Origin: Streptomyces sp. WAC08241
GTDB taxonomy: Bacteria; Actinomycetota; Actinomycetes; Streptomycetales; Streptomycetaceae
DNA length: 64,000 nucleotides
Assembly: GCA_007858575.1 (NCBI GenBank)
Contig: CP042280.1
Location: forward strand, 28,593-92,592
Reading direction: 5' to 3'
In this document: piece by piece, positions 28,380 through 37,386 of the stretch
Layout of the letters: each line of letters begins with the position of its first letter
Position numbering within the stretch: the stretch's first letter is position 1
The notes under the pieces: generated by a model
Seen by the model: only the letters and a program-made list of their open reading frames with translations
The model's database searches: none
What the model was told of the DNA's origin: nothing
Made by a program: the position numbers and the translations under genes

Positions 28380-28769
28380 TTGCTGGCCTCCTGGCCCTCG
28401 GTGGGCCGAACGGGATGGCGCCGGTGCGCTGCTCGGCGGGGACGATGACGGCGTTGTCGGGGAGTCGGTTACGCCAGTGGGTGGGGATCTCGCCCTGGCA
28501 CATGACGTTGTTGGAGGTCACCGTGCTGCCGTCGGCGAACTGGAAGGTGAAAAGCCGGCCTCCGAAGCCGAGGTACTGCGCCGGAGTGGTGTGGTCCATG
28601 GGGCGGATGACGTAGTGCAGGCCGCGGGCGCGGGCCACACGGTCGTCCGGGCTGCCCGGGGTGCGGGAGGGCACGGTGTCACCGTTGGCGGCCCAGGTGA
28701 CCTTCTCGTTCCAGAAGCGGCAGTCGAAGCAGTTGCCGGTGGTGCAGCAGGAACGGGCTGATCGGGCAT
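28366..28769 (-). CDS. Small protein with N-terminal cysteine cluster
   Basis: After MPDQ a slip near 28752 leads to CCTTGNCFDCRFWNEKV, a four-cysteine knuckle, then a beta-rich domain (ITHWRN.. read as GEIPTHWRNRLPDNAVIVPA) with LGFGGRLFTFQFADGSTVTS. It ends RRPASDHS, overlapping the start of the next gene. The domain resembles small phage proteins without assigned role. Confidence 0.5.
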
Positions 28770-28807
28770 GGCGGGCTCCTTGGTCGTCCTGAACAGAAGG
28801 GCGGGGC

Positions 28808-28839
28808 CGCGCGCCCCGGTCAGGGGTTCGGGGCGCGCG
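28808..28839. terminator. Strong GC hairpin, probable terminator or attenuator
   Basis: CGCGCGCCCCG and CGGGGCGCGCG pair across a ten-base loop in the gap between two leftward genes. A second hairpin (GGCTCCCC with GGGGAGCC) lies near 28952-28975. They would weaken read-through from the first gene of the operon. Confidence 0.6.
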
Positions 28840-28985
28840 GCCGGGGTGGGCGGTCTCGACAGGCCTGCGGGGCACGAAGGGGTGTCGTGCGCCGTGGCGT
28901 GGAGTCCTGCCCGGGTGCCGACCGCCCGCGGGAGGGTGCAGACGGCCGGCGGGGCTCCCCTAGGGGTTGGGGAGCCGTCTAAGGG

Positions 28986-29486
28986 TCAGTACTTGGTGAC
29001 GAGGGTGCGGTAGTCGCGGCCGTCGAAGCCCCACAGGCGGGCGTGGCCACCGGGCTTGAGCGCCTCGGCGTACAGCTCCCGCTTGGCGTCGTCGACCTGG
29101 TCGGCGGTAAGGTCACGGCGGATCAGGCAGGGGACGGTGTAGCCGCGTCCGTGACGCTCGATGAGGCGGACCTCGTAGCGGGGCTCCATCGGCAGGGCGT
29201 CGGGGCCGTAGATGACGTAGGCGATGAAGCCGAGGTAAAGGTCGCCGACGAGGTGGATGGCGTGGGCGAGGCGGGCGATCTCGGCGTCTTCGGCGTCGGC
29301 CTGGGCCTGGAGGACGTCGGCCTGGTTCTGGAGGTGGTGGAGGTTTCCGCGGGTGTTGTGCTCGTCCTCCCAGGAGCGGAAGAGGCCGATCTGGACCTTG
29401 CCGGTGAGGGCGGTGATCTTGCGGTGGAGGGTGGCGAGTTCGGTGTGGAGGTCGCGGTGGTTGTGGAGCCCGAGGTTGGTGATCAT
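28986..29486 (-). CDS. First gene of the leftward early operon at 29.5 kb, coiled-coil protein
   Basis: A 166-residue intact frame starting MITNLGLHNHRDLHTELATL. The first half is a coiled coil (LQNQADVLQAQADAEDAEIA). The second half (YEVRLIERHGRGYTVPCLIR, then DLTADQVDDAKRELYAEALK) looks globular. It is placed directly behind the operator-promoter at 29529-29566, so it is the first product made when that operator is free. Confidence 0.55.
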   Translation of the reverse strand: MITNLGLHNHRDLHTELATLHRKITALTGKVQIGLFRSWEDEHNTRGNLHHLQNQADVLQAQADAEDAEIARLAHAIHLVGDLYLGFIAYVIYGPDALPMEPRYEVRLIERHGRGYTVPCLIRRDLTADQVDDAKRELYAEALKPGGHARLWGFDGRDYRTLVTKY

Positions 29487-29528
29487 GTTCCGCCCCTTGG
29501 ATTACAGTGGGTCGTTGTCGGCTCCACC

Positions 29529-29566
29529 AGACTAACCCTTACCTGTTGCGTGCGCAACAGGTAAGG
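29529..29566 (-). promoter_or_regulatory. Early promoter overlapped by long palindromic operator (site 1)
   Basis: A 30-base palindrome (29537-29566) has arms CCTTACCTGTTGCG and CGCAACAGGTAAGG around TG. On the leftward strand it supplies -35 TTGCGC (29557-29552); exactly 17 bases later follows -10 TAGTCT (29534-29529), a near-perfect Streptomyces promoter. A repressor on the palindrome would block polymerase. The arms recur at 35.35 and, less perfectly, at 47.0 kb. Confidence 0.75.
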
Positions 29567-29583
29567 CGGATACGGTACACGAA

Positions 29584-29613
29584 AGGGGCCCGATCCCTCA
29601 GGACCAGGCCCCT
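29584..29613 (-). terminator. Terminator after ssb
   Basis: AGGGGCC and GGCCCCT pair around a sixteen-base centre that can itself fold, directly after the ssb stop. It separates the 35-kb operon from the promoter at 29.5 kb. Confidence 0.55.
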
Positions 29614-29624
29614 CACCAACCCCC

Positions 29625-30149
29625 TCAGAACGGCGGCTCATCCGAGTAACCACCACCGCCACCCTGCTGCTGACCACCCGCCGAAACAGACGCCCACGGA
29701 TCCTCAGCCGGCGCACCACCACCCTGCCGACCACCAGAGCCACCGCTCTGCTGGCTACCACCCTGACTTCCCTGACCGCCACGGCCCGCAGCCTTCGTGA
29801 CCTTCGCCGTCGCACCCTTCAAGCTCGGGCCGACCTCCTCAACATCCAGCTCGTACACCGTGCGCTTCACCCCCTCACGGTCCTCATACGACCGCTGCCG
29901 CAGCCGGCCCTGCACGATGACCCGCATCCCCTTCTGCAGGGACTCCGCCACGTTCTCCGCCGCCTGCCGCCACACCACACACGGCAGGAACAGGCTGTCA
30001 CCGTCCTTCCACTCGTTCGTCTGCTTGTCGAACGTCCGCGGCGTCGACGCGATCCGGAACTTCGCCACCGCCGCACCCTGCGCGGTGAACCGCAGCTCAG
30101 GATCGTCCACCAGATTCCCAACCACCGTGATGGTCACTTCGCCTGCCAT
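29625..30149 (-). CDS. ssb: Single-stranded DNA-binding protein
   Basis: An intact 174-residue SSB. The OB-fold occupies residues 1-110 (VTITVVGNLVDDPELRFTAQ, then FLPCVVWRQAAENVAESLQK), followed by a glycine/glutamine-rich linker and the acidic tip DEPPF that recruits partner proteins. It protects single strands during replication and recombination. Its place at the end of the operon with RusA and WhiB genes indicates a phage/plasmid-specific SSB. The length equals that of host homologues. Confidence 0.95.
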   Translation of the reverse strand: MAGEVTITVVGNLVDDPELRFTAQGAAVAKFRIASTPRTFDKQTNEWKDGDSLFLPCVVWRQAAENVAESLQKGMRVIVQGRLRQRSYEDREGVKRTVYELDVEEVGPSLKGATAKVTKAAGRGGQGSQGGSQQSGGSGGRQGGGAPAEDPWASVSAGGQQQGGGGGYSDEPPF

Positions 30150-30171
30150 GCCGCACTCCTCCGTGTGTAGG

Positions 30172-30950
30172 TCAGCTCGCTTGCTTCTCAGGGAACTGGT
30201 AATCGCCGGTCACCCAGTGCTCTCGGCTCCTGCGCGACGGGCCCTGACGCGGCGCCCGCACCGGACCCCCGTACTGCCCGTACCGGCGGCCCCGGCAGAT
30301 GTGCCCGATGTCCTCCGGCGTTGTGTCGTACTCCACCGCCAGCACGTGGTCCGACGTCCCCGCCACCGACCGAGTCCGCACATCCACGACCTCGAGCTCG
30401 GTGAACTCCCGGCCGTCCGACGGCCGCGGCATCTCCGGGAACACCCGGCCCTGCTCCTCGTACTCGCGGCGCATCCGGAGCACGAACCGCTGCGTCGACC
30501 CCTTGTAGAGCCCGTGCGCTTGGTCGACCTCCGCGTACTTCACGCCGTACCCGACCGCGCGGACGATCCCGTGGAGGCGTTCCTCGTCCGTCACCGTCAC
30601 CCGCCGGCCCCGCGCGTAGGCGGCCACCGCGACCTCGTCGACCTCGTCGACCATGTCCACCTCGTCGGCGATCTGCCGCAGGGTCCGCCGGTCCTCCTGG
30701 TCCGGCTCCACCGGCCGCCCGTACTCGTCGAAGTCCACCCACCCCCACAAGGCACCCAGGAACGGTCCGGATCAACCAGACCGGCCAGGACGACCGCGAG
30801 CGCCCCCGTCTGCATGAGGTCGAGCCGGCCGAGGAGCTCGGCCACGTCCTCGCGGCCACCGTCGCCCTGCACGATCGTCGCCAGCCGGGCAGCGACCGGC
30901 AGCATCTCCTCCGCGAGATCCCCGCACTCCTGCGCGCTCAACACGCTCAT
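30172..30950 (-). CDS. HTH-containing early protein, unknown
   Basis: Starts MSVLSAQECGDLAEEMLPVA. A slip near 30757 leads to WGWVDFDEYGRPVEPDQEDR. Later parts include RLHGIVRAVGYGVKYAEVDQ and the end TTPEDIGHICRGRRYGQYGG, which resembles the IxxIxxGRxWxxVGG helix seen in phage HTH/HNH-associated proteins. The product has about 260 residues. It lies between WhiB and ssb, with its ATG overlapping the WhiB stop. Confidence 0.5.
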
Positions 30951-31413
30951 GCCGCGACCTCCGCGTCCTGCTGCGCGTCCTCGCAGTCGAACCGCGCGAG
31001 CGCCTTACGGACCACAGCCCGGTCGACACCGAGACGGGCCGCGATCTGCCGCAGCGGGATCCCCTTCCTGCGCCATAGGAGGATCCGGTCACGGGCCTCC
31101 ACGCACCGGTCCATGCCGCCACCCGGGCCCTGCGGGACGACCCGGATCAGCGGCCACCGCTCCTCCTCCGTCATGCCGCCCAGGACACCGAACTGCTCAC
31201 GGTTCTCCAGCGCCCAGTCCAGGCACTCTCGGCGGACGGGGCAGGACATGCACACCGTCTTCGCCTGCGTGGCCTGTTCCCGCGCGGCCCTGCTGATACC
31301 GACGGGGAAGAACAGCTCGGGGTCGGCGTACCGGCATTCGGCTTGCTCACCCCAGCGGGGGTCGCGCGTGGTCGTTGCGGCGGCTGTTATGGGAGGCTGA
31401 TTTCGGTGGTCAT
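30947..31413 (-). CDS. WhiB-family iron-sulfur regulator with C-terminal HTH
   Basis: With one base restored near 31393 the protein starts MTTEISLPITAAATTTRDPR and contains the four WhiB cysteines: one in AECRY, then CMSC and RREC, which ligate a [4Fe-4S] cluster. FGVLGGMTEEERW is the family's glycine turn. A second helix-turn-helix follows (RKGIPLRQIAARLGVDRAVV). WhiB proteins act with sigma factor to control promoters. Phage-borne copies can interfere with the host's regulators. Confidence 0.8.
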
Positions 31414-31918
31414 CGGGGGTCTCCGAGGGTGTAGAGGCGGATGACGGCGCCGGGCTCGGTGAGAGCGTCGGGGTGCTCGTTCGGGTAGACCTTGCGGCTG
31501 TGGTTCTCGATGACGGAGCCGTCGTCCTTCCACGCTTTGGCGGAGGTGATGGCGTCGTAGGTGGACCGCTCGAGCTTGTCGATGTCGGGCTTGACGTTCG
31601 GGTAGGTGCGTCGGCGCTTGGGGGCGCTGGCGGGCTTGGGCAGGGTGAAGGTGATGTGGGCGTAGACGGGGCCGGTGAGGGGCTGGGCCTTGCCTTTGGC
31701 GATGGCTTCTTCGATGGCCTTCTGGACCTTGTCGCGCCAGGGCTTGACCTTGTCGGATGACTCCTTCATGACGGTGACGAGTCGTCCGGTTCGGCGGCTG
31801 CGTCGCTGTCCGACGGCGGTCTTGCTGCCCTGAGGCCAGGGAGTCCGTGGACGGCGACGGTGAGGCTGGGCTCGGTCTTCCAGTCGTAGGTGCCGGTGAG
31901 GACGGGGGCGGTGGTCAT
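31410..31918 (-). CDS. rusA: RusA-type Holliday junction resolvase
   Basis: Joining across a slip near 31825 gives an amino end MTTAPVLTGTYDWKTEPSLT with VAVHGLPGPQGSK, the usual RusA opening. The core has YPNVKPDIDKLERSTYDAIT and AWKDDGSVIENHSRKVYPNE, with the aspartates that bind magnesium. RusA cuts four-way junctions, here probably during recombination-linked replication or before packaging. The length (about 169 residues) is normal. Confidence 0.85.
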
Positions 31919-32109
31919 GGGGTGGGCTGCTTCCGGTGGAAGGGGCGGCTGGTGAGGTGCCATCCGCGGCAGGTGCGGCAGCGGTAGACGCGCTTCTCCT
32001 GCCGGTGCGGGTTGTTGCTGCGTTGGATGCGGGCGAGGACGATGTCTGCTCGGATCCGGTCGTAGTAGCGGCGCTTCCCTGTGGGGCACTGGCCGCATGG
32101 GCGGGTCAT
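31915..32109 (-). CDS. Small zinc-finger protein
   Basis: A 64-residue intact frame with CGQCPTGKRRYY, then YRCRTCRGWHLTSRPF. Paired CxxC units and basic residues suggest a nucleic-acid-binding zinc ribbon. Start and stop overlap those of neighbouring genes. Confidence 0.6.
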   Translation of the reverse strand: MTRPCGQCPTGKRRYYDRIRADIVLARIQRSNNPHRQEKRVYRCRTCRGWHLTSRPFHRKQPTP

Positions 32110-33067
32110 GGGGTGGCCGGGTAGTCGTCGTGGATGCGTCCGTCGAGTTCGCGGCCGGCGGCCTTCTTGCTGACGCGCTTCATTTCGACGCGGTGGCCGA
32201 GGTCGTCGACCGGTCGCCGACGGCGATGTTGCTCTTGGTGCGGGGCCGCCGATGACGAGATAGTCGGTGGGGATGTAGGCGCCCCACTGCTTGAACAGGT
32301 AGGGGATGCGTTCTTGGGCGCACTGGTCGCGGAGGGTGCGGAACCAGTCGGGGTGTGCGGGGCGGGCGCCGTGGCCGGACTCTCCACCTGCGACAACCCA
32401 GCGGAGGGCCTTGATGCGGCCGCTGTCGCAGTGGGTGTCGGCGCAGGGTCCGCAGGCTTCGTCGTGTCCTTCGCCGTTACAGCAGGGGCAGGGCTTCCAG
32501 GTGTAGTCGGTGATGTCGATGGGGCCGAGGAGGGGTTCGGCGCTGATCCAGCGGATGGTGGCGGGGGTGTCGAGGAGGGCGGGGATGCGGATGTCGGCCC
32601 ACTGCTGGTTCTCGACGGAGACGCCGAGCCACACGTTGGGCAGGGGCCAGGTCCAGGCCTCGGTGTGAGGCCCTTGCCGATGGCGCGGGAGCGGACCTGG
32701 TCGACGAAGGCCGGGTCGGCGAGGAGGCTGCGCATGCGGGCGTGCCGCTTGGTGAGGACCTGGAAGGTGTGACGGGGGCGGCAGCCATGACGGCGAAGAT
32801 GTCGGCGATCCAGGCGCGGTCGATGCCGGCGTGGAAGAGGTCGCTCATGGAGTTGACGAACACCTTGGCGGGCTTGCGCCAGGTGAGGGGCGTTGACCTT
32901 GTCGGGTCGGACCTGGATGTCGAAGCCGTGGGGAAGGCAGCCCCGCCGCGGAAGCGTTCGGCGATGGTGCGGGCGTAGCAGTTGTCACACCCAGCAGAGA
33001 TCTGGGTGCACCCCGTAACCGCATTCCACGTGCGGTCGGTCCACTCGATGTCCGTCTTGTCAGCCAC
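32106..33067 (-). CDS. Phage Gp37/Gp68-family protein (DUF5131)
   Basis: The GTG at 33067 starts VADKTDIEWTDRTWNAVTGC, the family signature, with TQISAGCDNCYARTIAERFR. Further on are VFVNSMSDLFHAGIDRAWIA, WLGVSVENQQWADIRIPALL, WVVAGGESGHGARPAHPDWF and the end GRIHDDYPATP. Several slips (near 32935, 32780, 32660 and 32240) break it. The clustered cysteines and overall pattern resemble a radical-SAM-like fold. Members are common in actinophages but no substrate is known. Confidence 0.75.
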
Positions 33068-33487
33068 GTCGAACACTCCGGAGGTTGTGGCCGCTGGCGT
33101 AGCGGCGGGGCGGTTTTCCTGGTCGTACTTGAGGAGGGTCTGTCCGCAGCCGCACGCACAGTCGATGGCTACGTTGGGTTCATCCGGGTTACGCAGATCG
33201 GTTCGCTTTCGGTGTTCCAGCGCATGGTGTGCCCGGCTGGATTTGACCGAGAGGTTTTCGGGGCGGTTGTCGGTCTTTACGTGGTTCTTGTGGTGAACCT
33301 GCTCGCCTCGAAGGATTGGTCTGCCTATCACCTGCTCGGCTACGAGGATGTGCTCGTACACGTAGCCGCGTGAGTCGGCGCGGTGGTGGTCCGGCTGCTT
33401 GACCAGTACGTAGCCGCTGGAGGCGATAGTCCGACCGCCCTTCCATTGGTGGTTCCTGGCGCCCGGCTGCGCTCCTTTGCGGGGCAT
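33060..33487 (-). CDS. HNH homing-type endonuclease
   Basis: Starts MPRKGAQPGARNHQWKGGRT. The HNH core is YVYEHILVAEQVIGRPILRG, then EQVHHKNHVKTDNRPENLSV, with HH..N...H. A zinc hook CACGCGQTL follows and, after a slip near 33105, the end RRYASGHNLRSVRRG. Its stop overlaps the GTG of the Gp37-like gene. Free-standing HNH genes of this type are mobile in phages. It could also serve packaging. Confidence 0.8.
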
Positions 33488-33501
33488 GGCGGATCTCCTC
33501 T

Positions 33502-33854
33502 CTACTCGGGCCGGCGGGCGGGGCACCGCCGGCCCGGCAAGCTCACTGGCTGGCTCGCGGTGCGGAGGGCGTAGTTCTCGTAGGACTCGGTGTGGCCGTC
33601 CCTGACCGAGGCCGTGAAGTCGGCGGACACCGCAGCGCGGACGAGGCGGCTGGTGGGGTGTTTCGGCATCGGGATCAGCGGCCCGTGGTCGTGGTACACG
33701 GTGGGCAGCGGGATTGGCGTGGGGACTCTGCGCCAACGAGGAGGGGTTCTCCTGTGTCCGAGTAGCGGCCGTTCCAGGTCCATTCGACGCCGATGACGTC
33801 GATGAAGCCGGCGTCCAGGTCGAATTCGGTGCCGTCGTGCAGGTAGGTGTTCAT
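33502..33854 (-). CDS. Small early protein, unknown
   Basis: Starts MNTYLHDGTEFDLDAGFIDV and GVEWTWNGRYSDTGEPLLVG. A slip near 33720 joins TPIPLPTVYHDHGPLIPMPK and ending RRCPARRPE. It looks like a beta-rich front with a helical back. No function is assignable. Confidence 0.45.
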
Positions 33855-34069
33855 GCGGGCCTGCCGGGGATCCAGCCGGGGTAGCTGGCGTCGGTGGAGA
33901 CGGGGGCGGTGGGGTGGGTGACGAGCTGGATGGCCTCGGCGTTGGCGACGTACTCGGCTTCGTCCCAGTCCTTTGCGGCGGTGTGGCGGGCGCGGAGTTC
34001 AAGGAGGACGGCTTCGGCGGCGACCTGCTCGGGCGGGATGTCGAGGAGTTCGATGCCGGTGGCGTTCAT
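33851..34069 (-). CDS. Small early protein, unknown
   Basis: A 72-residue intact frame, MNATGIELLDIPPEQVAAEA onward, largely helical (VLLELRARHTAAKDWDEAEY) and ending YPGWIPGRPA. Its ATG overlaps the previous stop. Confidence 0.5.
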   Translation of the reverse strand: MNATGIELLDIPPEQVAAEAVLLELRARHTAAKDWDEAEYVANAEAIQLVTHPTAPVSTDASYPGWIPGRPA

Positions 34070-34331
34070 GCGGCACGCCCCAGGTGCTCGGTGTGGGCGA
34101 TGTCGGCCTGGAGGTCGTTGATGTCGGCGGTTTCGCGGCGGATCTCCAGGACGCGGGCGTAGTAGCCGGCGGCGTACATGGGGTTGTGGTGTTCAGCGTT
34201 GTAGGCGGCGCGGGTGTTGAGGGTGTCGAGGGGGTGCCGGTCTGGTGGTCGTCGTAGGCGTCGGCGCGGCCGGCGTAGAAGTTGGGGTCCTGGTTGCCGG
34301 TGATGGCGGTGGTGAGGGTCATGAGGCTCAT
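34066..34331 (-). CDS. Small early protein, unknown
   Basis: Starts MSLMTLTTAITGNQDPNFYA with GRADAYDDHQTGTP. A slip near 34235 gives LDTLNTRAAYNAEHHNPMYA and the end ADIAHTEHLGRAA. Helical throughout. It stands in a string of overlapping early genes. Confidence 0.5.
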
Positions 34332-34351
34332 GGCGTGTGCTCCTTCGCGGG

Positions 34352-34833
34352 TCAGGCGGCGCGCTGGCGGGGAAACGGGACACAGCGGTGGGGCTGGTGG
34401 TGCGCTGGGTGGGGACGCCGGTGGTGCGGGCCGTGTTGGCGGCTGCGGTGCGGAGGCGGTCGGTGATCTCGTCGCGGGTGGGCGGCGTCTTGCGGCCGAT
34501 GGGCGGGGTGGCCGTCCAGTTGGAGATGTGCTCGATGTAGTCGGGGATCTCGACGCCGTCGTCGGTGAGGGTGGTGCAGGGCTCGGTGTCGAGGACGGCG
34601 GAGATGGCGTGGAGGAGCTGCATGGTGGGGGCGCTGTTCTCGATGAGGCGGAGGGAGGCGGCCTCGTCGTCGAAGAACGCGCGGGGCGGGGTGCAGCGTT
34701 CGGCGGTGATGTAGGCGAGGGCGGCAATGTCGATGTCGCCGGTGTCGTGGCCGATGAGCTGCTCGCCGGTGTGGAGGCCGTGCGCGGTGATGTAGGTGGC
34801 CATGGCGGTGAGGTCGGCGGTGAGTGTGGGCAT
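34352..34833 (-). CDS. Early protein of unknown function
   Basis: Starts MPTLTADLTAMATYITAHGL. The conserved-looking core is LLHAISAVLDTEPCTTLTDD and VEIPDYIEHISNWTATP, followed by a helical piece RDEITDRLRTAAANTARTTG. A slip near 34378 restores the stop after PRQRAA. About 160 residues. No recognised domain. Confidence 0.5.
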
Positions 34834-34936
34834 GGGTGTCTCCCGGCGGGTGTGGCGGGTGTTGGTGCGGGTCTTGTCGGCCCGGCCGCAGGGACGGAGG
34901 GGTGTCGACCTGGGGCCGGGCCGTGCTGTGGGGTGC

Positions 34937-35269
34937 CTAGTCCTCGACGGGGTGGGGTGGTCGTCGGCGCAGTCCGTGCACTGGAGGCGGGGAGGTTGTA
35001 GGTGCTGGTCTCGACGACGATGAGGCCGGGGGGTGTGGGTGTCGAAGATGGCGGTGCAGTAGCAGTGCGGGCAGGCGCACTTGGTGATTCGCCGCTGGCC
35101 GGAGGGGATGCCGGCGGCGAGGCGGCGGCGGCCATGAGGAAGGCGTATGGTGGCGTCGCGGGTGTTGTCGGCCTGCTCCATGAAGGAGTCGAAGTGGGCC
35201 TGGTGGGTGGGGCCGAGCTTGTTGTAGTCGGCGAGTGCGGGGTGTTGCGGGCAGGGCTGTACACGCTCA
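34937..35269 (-). CDS. Zinc-type early protein, first gene of the 35-kb leftward operon
   Basis: Starts MSVYSPARNTPALADYNKLG once slips near 35240 are corrected, and continues FDSFMEQADNTRDATIRLPH. CACPHCYCTAIFDTHT and LQCTDCADDHPTP give two CxxC units. It ends VED-stop after a further slip near 34945. It lies directly downstream of operator site 2, so it is made first. Confidence 0.5.
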
Positions 35270-35337
35270 TGGCGGTGCTCCTGGATTGGTAACTCGACGC
35301 TTGCCCGGTGTTGGGCTGGCGCCTTGTCGGCTCCTCC

Positions 35338-35374
35338 AGATTAGGACTTACCTGTTGCGTGCGCAACAGGTAAG
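35338..35374 (-). promoter_or_regulatory. Early promoter overlapped by long palindromic operator (site 2)
   Basis: The 28-base palindrome at 35347-35374 has the same arms (CTTACCTGTTGCG / CGCAACAGGTAAG) as site 1. On the leftward strand, -35 TTGCGC (35366-35361) and -10 TAATCT (35343-35338) are 17 bases apart. Flanking bases (TGTCGGCTCC, CCAGA) are shared with site 1 as well. It drives the operon ending with ssb. Confidence 0.75.
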
Positions 35375-35391
35375 CGGGATTGAGTACAGAA

Positions 35392-35422
35392 AGCCCCGCC
35401 TCCGCAGAAGGGAGACGGGGCT
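35392..35422 (-). terminator. Rho-independent terminator
   Basis: AGCCCCGCCTCC pairs with GGAGACGGGGCT (one mismatch) and on the leftward strand is followed by TTTCTG. It ends the small HTH gene at 35451-35732 and insulates the operator-promoter next to it. Confidence 0.65.
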
Positions 35423-35450
35423 GGGTACGGGACGCCCTGGCAGTGGGGTG

Positions 35451-35732
35451 TCAGGGGATGGTGCCGGTGGCTCCGGCGGCGCGGGTGGCCAGGAGTTCGG
35501 AGTAGGTGTGGTTGACCCATGCCGCATGGGGGACGAGGAGGTCGGAGTAGGACACGTACACGCGGCCGTTGATCTTCGTGGTCCGCAAGCCGAAGTCTTG
35601 TACCCACCGGCGCATGGTCGTCTCGGGCGGCGGCTTGTGGCCTGTCTCGGCGAAGAGCCGGCGGGCTTCTTGGTACTTGACCAGGCCGCGCGGGATCTGG
35701 CTGGCGCGGGGCTGGGCGATGCTGATGGCCAT
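35451..35732 (-). CDS. AlpA/MerR-like small HTH protein
   Basis: An intact 93-residue frame, MAISIAQPRASQIPRGLVKY, with QEARRLFAETGHKPPPETTM, then RRWVQDFGLRTTKINGRVYV, which is a helix-turn-helix plus beta wing. It has its own terminator and lies just upstream of operator site 2 in the same direction. It could be an excisionase, an activator, or the repressor acting at the three operators; nothing distinguishes these. Confidence 0.6.
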   Translation of the reverse strand: MAISIAQPRASQIPRGLVKYQEARRLFAETGHKPPPETTMRRWVQDFGLRTTKINGRVYVSYSDLLVPHAAWVNHTYSELLATRAAGATGTIP

Positions 35733-35878
35733 GGCGGCCTCCCGGGTTTCGGCGGGCCGTCGTTCGCAGCTCCGGCGGCCGATGCGGGTGGTGGTGCGGG
35801 TTGCTGAGGCGGTGGAAAGGTCCGCTTCAGGTGATGAGGGTGTACGGGTGGACAGTTCCTAGACTCGCGAGGTGCCCG

Positions 35879-36421
35879 TCAGGTTGCACGGACCGCCGCG
35901 CGAGTTCTGCGATTGATGTAGTGGCGGGCGACCTGTTCGAGCGTCCAGGTGGTCGGCTCGCCATTGTTGTCGGCGCAGTGTTCGTTGAGGCAGGCCACGA
36001 CCTCGTTGTCCCTGTCCCAGTGCAGGCCGTAGGTGTGGCAGCGGCGGCAGGGTGCGGGCGGACGACCTTGTGGTCGCCCATGAGGATGGCGTGCTCCAGG
36101 CCCTGCCGGTAGATGAGGGCGTCCCGGGCCTTCTGGCGTTCCTCGTCGAGGTTGGCGGTTTCCTCGACCATCCACCGGTAGACGTCCTCGGCGTCGGCCG
36201 GGGCGGGGCGGTGACTGGCTGGCCGGCGCGGAGCTCCTTGGTCGTCTCGACGGCCTCGGTGACGGCCTGGGTCATGTAGTCGACGAGCTCGAGGTTGAGG
36301 GGGCCTGGGCTTCGGTGGCCGTGGCGGTGCGGCGGCCGGTGCGCCTGGTCCCGCTGGGGGCCAGGTATTCGGTGCGCAGGATGCGAAGTGCGTTGGCTGC
36401 GTTGATGTCCCCACTGTCCAA
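35879..36421 (-). CDS. Zinc-motif protein, unknown
   Basis: The likely start is the TTG at 36421 (DINAANALRILRTEYLAPSG). Slips near 36305, 36210 and 36060 connect LELVDYMTQAVTEAVETTKE, DAEDVYRWMVEETANLDEER and APCRRCHTYGLHWDRDNEVV, then ACLNEHCADNNGEPTTWTLE. The carboxy part is a C-x2-C...C-x3-C zinc module. Start and extent are uncertain. Confidence 0.45.
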
Positions 36422-36646
36422 TGTACTGTCCCCGTCCGCTGTGCGGCCCCGTGAGGCGCGGTGCGTGACGGTGTGCCAGGGACGCGCGCCCGGGGCCGGA
36501 GTGTTCACTCCGGGTGGTTCCGGACGCCTCATCGTGGCACAAGTGGGGCGGTTGTTGACAGCGCTGTGTACGGATCGGTCAACTCCGCGCGATCATGGTG
36601 CCGGGGGTTCTCCCGATCCGTCCGCATTCTCCATCGGCATGTGCGT

Positions 36647-37117
36647 CTAGAGGAGTTCGGGGGCGTTCCTCATCTGGGTGAGCATGCCGGTCAGGGTCTG
36701 CCACTGCTCGTCGTCGACGACGCCTTGGTGGCGGGCGCCGTCGACGAGGAGGAGGACGGTTTCCATGGTGGTGTCGTAGACGGCGGCGGTCTCGCGGTCG
36801 GTGAGGGACCGGTCGGTGAGGCCGAAGGCGGCTTCGACGGTGAGGGCGAGCTCGAGCGCTGGCCCGCCGGAGACGGCGGGTGTGTGCTGGACGCCGGGGG
36901 CCGGGGTGGGGCGTTTGCGGCGCAGGAGCCGGTCGGCGAGGTGGATGACGGATCCGCCGTGGTGGCCGGGGGTCCGTCGTGGGGCACGGGGCGTGTGCTG
37001 AGGGCATGGGGCGTCTCCGCCCTGGGCAGTAGAGGGAAGGGCCGCGGCCGTGAGACTCCCCAGTCCGGGTCGCGGTTCTGAGGTGACTGCCTGAACCTCA
37101 GATCTGCCACTGTGCAC
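36647..37117 (-). CDS. Helical protein upstream of the partition locus, unknown
   Basis: The well-supported part is VIHLADRLLRRKRPTPAPGV through ALELALTVEAAFGLTDRSLT to the end GMLTQMRNAPELL. The start is unclear; the frame opens at 37117 but true translation may begin nearer 36990. An inverted repeat (CACCTTAA/TTAAGGTG, 37160-37192) lies upstream. Confidence 0.45.
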   Translation of the reverse strand: MHSGRSEVQAVTSEPRPGLGSLTAAALPSTAQGGDAPCPQHTPRAPRRTPGHHGGSVIHLADRLLRRKRPTPAPGVQHTPAVSGGPALELALTVEAAFGLTDRSLTDRETAAVYDTTMETVLLLVDGARHQGVVDDEQWQTLTGMLTQMRNAPELL

Positions 37118-37159
37118 TCATTCTGTGCTGGTGGCGAGGTCGGATGCTGCTCTTCACGG

Positions 37160-37192
37160 CACCTTAACTCGACAAAAGCCGCATTTAAGGTG
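37160..37192. promoter_or_regulatory. Inverted repeat, possible operator
   Basis: CACCTTAA and TTAAGGTG flank 17 bases in the 270-base gap between the partition locus and the gene ending at 36647. An AAGCCCC/GGGGCTT stem with a long loop (about 37244-37302) in the same gap may terminate parAB. Confidence 0.35.
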
Positions 37193-37386
37193 GTGTGGTG
37201 ATGGTTTGTCCGGAACTCGCGGGTAGACCGGGGCCGGGCATGCCAAAGCCCCCACAAGCACGGGACGGAGTTTCGCCGACAACGCCAAGGCTTGCGGGGC
37301 TTAGAAGACCTCACGGGCACGCCCGTCAGATGACGGTGATTGTAGCCAGACAGCTCACCACGGGCATAGCCCTTAGCCGGTTTCGG

